A stretch of DNA of 7,418 bases from Deltaproteobacteria bacterium. GTDB taxonomy: Bacteria > Desulfobacterota > DSM-4660 > Desulfatiglandales > HGW-15. Of this stretch, positions 5,492-7,418 are shown piece after piece. The notes under the pieces are model-generated. The model did no database searches, was not told the DNA's origin, and saw only the letters and a list, made by a program, of their open reading frames with translations. The stretch is taken from positions 2,003,436-2,010,853 of the forward strand of contig CP070840.1 of NCBI GenBank assembly GCA_020342025.1. The letters run 5' to 3'. The position numbers and the translations under genes are program-made. Position 1 is the first letter of the stretch. Every line of letters begins with the position of its first letter.

Positions 5492-6256
5492 TCAAGGGTC
5501 TCCCACCCGCTCCCCGATGTATCCAGGCAGTTCACGAATCAGGGCGTCGATCTCCTGGCTATGCTCACTGAGGAATTTGAACATACGATCCGATTTTGAT
5601 TTCAGGACGAGCCCGTTCTTCTCTTTAATCTCATCCCCTCTGATCAGCATGCCATTTTCATGGAGATAAGATATGATGGTATCGTCGGCGTCCAGTTGAA
5701 CATCAAATCTTTTCTTAAGGTAGTCGAGCCAATAGCCAAACTCTTCCGCGTGCTCCAAATGATCTACGGGTATGCCCAGCTCAAAGCCCAGTGGGTCCAG
5801 GGTGCCTGGCATCAATTTGGAACCGGCCAGGTAATCAAGGACATGAGCCAGCTGATGAATTAAGGTGGAGTCATCTACATCTGGAGATATGGCGAGGTAG
5901 ATATGGTCGGGATCCGTTTTTAGGGTCTTGTAAAGGTTTATGAAAACGCCCCCCTCCTTACCTTTTGCTATCTTGGATTGGGGGCTTCCGAAGATGTTCA
6001 GATCAGCGTAACTTGTTAGGTCCACAAACTTGATCCCGATGGCATTTCCTGTGAGTTCCCCCAAGTCCAAAGCCTCTGCCATCTCCTGTGAACGGCCATA
6101 ACTGACTGGTGGGAGAGAGGTGATTTGGGCGCTCATCTCCACGGTTATCTCACCCATGCCATCCAGAACCAGCTCATCTTCTCTGCCCATATGGCATTTC
6201 TTGAACTTCTTCCCACTACCACATGGGCACGGATCATTTCTTCCTACCTTTTTCAT
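5492..6256 (-). CDS. SEC-C motif protein with degenerate zincin-like helix
   Basis: A 254-residue protein. Residues 5-22 ([18 protein letters not shown]) are a full SEC-C zinc-binding motif with ligands Cys10, Cys12, Cys21 and Cys22-position His; the motif is known from the SecA tail and many unrelated proteins, so it does not fix a function. The rest has no signal peptide or membrane helix. At 131-146, [16 protein letters not shown] resembles the metal-binding helix of zinc peptidases (HExxH followed by LD, as in MtfA-type proteins). The catalytic Glu is replaced by Gln135 (codon CAG, 5854-5852), while both His134 and His138 remain. [12 protein letters not shown] (169-180) could supply a third ligand. 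I infer a zincin-like, perhaps inactive, fold. The start overlaps the upstream zinc-ribbon stop as ATGA, indicating translational coupling. The exact family is not recognised. Confidence 0.85.
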   Translation of the reverse strand: MKKVGRNDPCPCGSGKKFKKCHMGREDELVLDGMGEITVEMSAQITSLPPVSYGRSQEMAEALDLGELTGNAIGIKFVDLTSYADLNIFGSPQSKIAKGKEGGVFINLYKTLKTDPDHIYLAISPDVDDSTLIHQLAHVLDYLAGSKLMPGTLDPLGFELGIPVDHLEHAEEFGYWLDYLKKRFDVQLDADDTIISYLHENGMLIRGDEIKEKNGLVLKSKSDRMFKFLSEHSQEIDALIRELPGYIGERVGDP

Positions 6257-6519
6257 TCTATAATCTGATCCTTGTGGGCCTTATGGGACCAGACTGGGAG
6301 AGGTCCTGATGACCCGGTTGCAGGGTCCATGCGATGCCTGTATGAGGCCTTCACTTCCTGAGACTCCATCATCCAATCCCAGCCGCGGACAAAATAGGGG
6401 CATTCATCATTGAAGCAGACCCACTGCCAGGGAGAACTCCAAGTGGAGTGGGGTGGTGTCCTCCATTTCTTCATGTCCTCGCCACAATGGGGACATTTGG
6501 CCGTCTCTTCTCGGTTCAT
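6253..6519 (-). CDS. Small zinc-ribbon protein
   Basis: An 88-residue protein with four cysteines arranged C-x2-C-x22-C-x4-C (Cys9, 12, 35, 40), starting [15 protein letters not shown] and later [14 protein letters not shown]. This is a typical zinc-ribbon layout. The tryptophan-rich middle and the tail ([17 protein letters not shown]) look like a conserved small-protein family, but I do not know a function. ATG 6519 is chosen because TTGGAG lies 6 nt before it; the frame could also be opened at TTG 6531, but that codon overlaps the Shine-Dalgarno. It begins only about 15 nt after the terminator behind qmoC and overlaps the SEC-C gene by 4 bp (ATGA), so the pair forms a two-gene unit. With two zinc-type modules side by side, a joint role is plausible but not shown. 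Confidence 0.85.
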   Translation of the reverse strand: MNREETAKCPHCGEDMKKWRTPPHSTWSSPWQWVCFNDECPYFVRGWDWMMESQEVKASYRHRMDPATGSSGPLPVWSHKAHKDQIIE

Positions 6520-6525
6520 TCTTGA

Positions 6526-6531
6526 CTCCAA
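6526..6531 (-). promoter_or_regulatory. Ribosome binding site of the zinc-ribbon gene
   Basis: TTGGAG on the minus strand, 6 nt before ATG 6519. It sets the start at 6519 and lies directly after the T-run of the qmo terminator (6539-6534), leaving almost no leader. Confidence 0.7.
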
Positions 6532-6533
6532 TC

Positions 6534-6579
6534 AAAAAAGAACCAAACCCCACGAGGTTCCTTCTCGAGGTCTGGTTCT
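6534..6579 (-). terminator. Rho-independent terminator behind qmoC
   Basis: On the minus strand AGAACCAGACC (6579-6569) pairs with GGTTTGGTTCT (6549-6539) over 11 bp with one G-T pair. Inside it a smaller CGAG/CTCG hairpin can form, and TTTTTT (6539-6534) follows. It lies 33 nt past the qmoC stop, so it should end the qmo transcript. The next gene in the same direction starts at 6519, so read-through or attenuation, rather than a separate promoter, may feed it. Confidence 0.85.
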
Positions 6580-6611
6580 GGGTTTTAGGTCCAACTGAAA
6601 GGACTAGGGGC

Positions 6612-7418
6612 TTATGCAGCCGTTTGCTGTTGCTGAAGATATTTCTCTTTGACACTGGTGGCATAAAGGACGACCGGCCGAAACATGAGATGGGCCCACT
6701 TTGCAAAAGGCACCTCCAGAACCAGCATGGGCACAGCTACCATCAGATGGACCACATAAAGAATGTAGGTGGTCAAAGGCCAATCCAACAGGCGCGTGAA
6801 ATGGATGAATATCCCCGTAAGGGTAGTCAGTTGCAAGAGGATTAGGAACATCCAATCCGTCGCATGAGAGTTCTTATAAGGGGCCTTTTTCTTCTTGATT
6901 CGACCGATCATCGCATAGGTAGTCCCATAAAGGAGGGCAAATGTGGCATAGTATCCCAAGAGCCGCCAGGGGTGAAAAAAGGGATAGATCACGTCACGCT
7001 GGAACCGAATGGGCTCCCATGCGAGGCCTATCAGTTCAATTCCCCCCGCAAGGAATATGACCACCATCATGAAGATGGCACTGTAACCTGTCATAATCAG
7101 GAGATGTATCACCCATTGCATCCGGTCTGTACATTCGCCAAATTTCTTCTGAGTAATGAAATTTACAATAAACTCTTTTGCTTGTATGACATAAAGCTCA
7201 AAGGGGATCTTCCCCTTCAAATCACCCATGACATTGGTGAAACAACGCCAGGTGTTGGTGAAAAGGAAAAAGCTTAGAACGATTGCCATAATGATGTCTG
7301 CGATTTCGATGGCTGGTGCTGGCCAAACGGAATTGAGATGGGCATGCTCCATGTTTGGGTTAGGCGCGTGGAAAATCCAGAGTGCCAACCCAACAAGCAC
7401 GGCCAGAATGCTGATGGC
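6612..7418 (-). CDS. qmoC: QmoC-like membrane subunit, C-terminal 268 residues (start outside window)
   Basis: C-terminal part of a HdrE/NarI-type cytochrome b membrane subunit, best matching QmoC, part of the quinone-interacting QmoABC complex that passes electrons from menaquinol to APS reductase in sulfate respiration. Six hydrophobic segments are visible in the fragment (about 1-16, 35-58, 102-126, 148-172, 187-209, 215-237). Histidines in or next to helices are candidate haem ligands: His105 (QWVIHLL), His149, His206 and His224 (YVVHLM). Further marks are KKFGECTDR before the third helix and EVPFAKWAHLMFRP near the end. QmoC also has an HdrC-like iron-sulfur N-terminal domain, which would lie beyond the right edge. 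The frame is open to base 7418; the GTG at 7400 is internal, not a start. A related HdrE or DsrM-type subunit is the main alternative. A terminator follows at 6534-6579, so this is the last gene of its main transcript. Confidence 0.82.
   Translation of the reverse strand, partial: AISILAVLVGLALWIFHAPNPNMEHAHLNSVWPAPAIEIADIIMAIVLSFFLFTNTWRCFTNVMGDLKGKIPFELYVIQAKEFIVNFITQKKFGECTDRMQWVIHLLIMTGYSAIFMMVVIFLAGGIELIGLAWEPIRFQRDVIYPFFHPWRLLGYYATFALLYGTTYAMIGRIKKKKAPYKNSHATDWMFLILLQLTTLTGIFIHFTRLLDWPLTTYILYVVHLMVAVPMLVLEVPFAKWAHLMFRPVVLYATSVKEKYLQQQQTAA

Noticed and set aside
6453..7277. Plus-strand open frames of 130 and 137 codons (6453-6845 and 6864-7277)
   Set aside because: They are antisense to the zinc-ribbon gene, the terminator and qmoC. 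The minus-strand reading has the membrane helices and family motifs.
6612..7400. GTG 7400 as a true start for a 262-residue protein
   Set aside because: The frame continues upstream to the window edge with hydrophobic codons (AISILA), and QmoC needs an additional N-terminal iron-sulfur domain.

Overview
The window most likely comes from a sulfate-reducing member of the Desulfobacterota (former Deltaproteobacteria). The main reason is the right-hand gene, the C-terminal part of a QmoC-like membrane subunit of the quinone-interacting Qmo complex, which supplies electrons to APS reductase. A c-di-GMP-type HD-GYP regulator, tandem YkgJ-type cysteine-cluster proteins and dispersed intergenic repeats also fit. 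The assignment rests on gene content read by eye, not on a database search.

Layout. Positions 1-118 (minus strand) hold a tRNA-Thr(TGT) followed by the first 28 nt of a tRNA-Tyr, the usual start of a Thr-Tyr-Gly-Thr-tuf operon; a good sigma70-type promoter lies at 148-176. An AT-rich stretch of about 390 bp with no gene follows. At 569-862 (plus) is a small protein with two membrane helices and a charged, coiled-coil-like tail. A strong hairpin terminator at 1010-1047 separates it from the convergent ndk gene (nucleoside diphosphate kinase, 1046-1468, minus). Two full-length paralogous YkgJ/CxxCxxCC-type proteins lie in tandem on the plus strand (1646-2398 and 2554-3312), separated by 155 bp that carry a short degenerate repeat, a weak terminator-like hairpin and a dispersed-repeat fragment.

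Positions 3313-3868 are non-coding and rich in repeats: a GC-rich palindromic element, then three 27-bp tandem units and a partial fourth. A convincing promoter at 3691-3720 precedes a 503-residue FHA-GAF-HD-GYP signalling protein (3869-5380, plus).

The rest reads on the minus strand, in transcription order: qmoC (enters from the right edge, stop at 6612), an intrinsic terminator (6534-6579), an 88-residue zinc-ribbon protein (6253-6519), and a SEC-C protein (5492-6256) whose start overlaps the previous stop by 4 bp. The last two are probably translationally coupled. The SEC-C protein has a zincin-like helix reading HQLAH where active enzymes have HExxH.

Most of the window is ordinary housekeeping and energy-metabolism sequence. 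The least explained items are the tandem cysteine-cluster pair, the coupled zinc-ribbon/SEC-C pair directly behind the qmo terminator, and the small membrane protein, which resembles MamI from memory. I found no CRISPR array, insertion sequence, phage gene or toxin-antitoxin pair.
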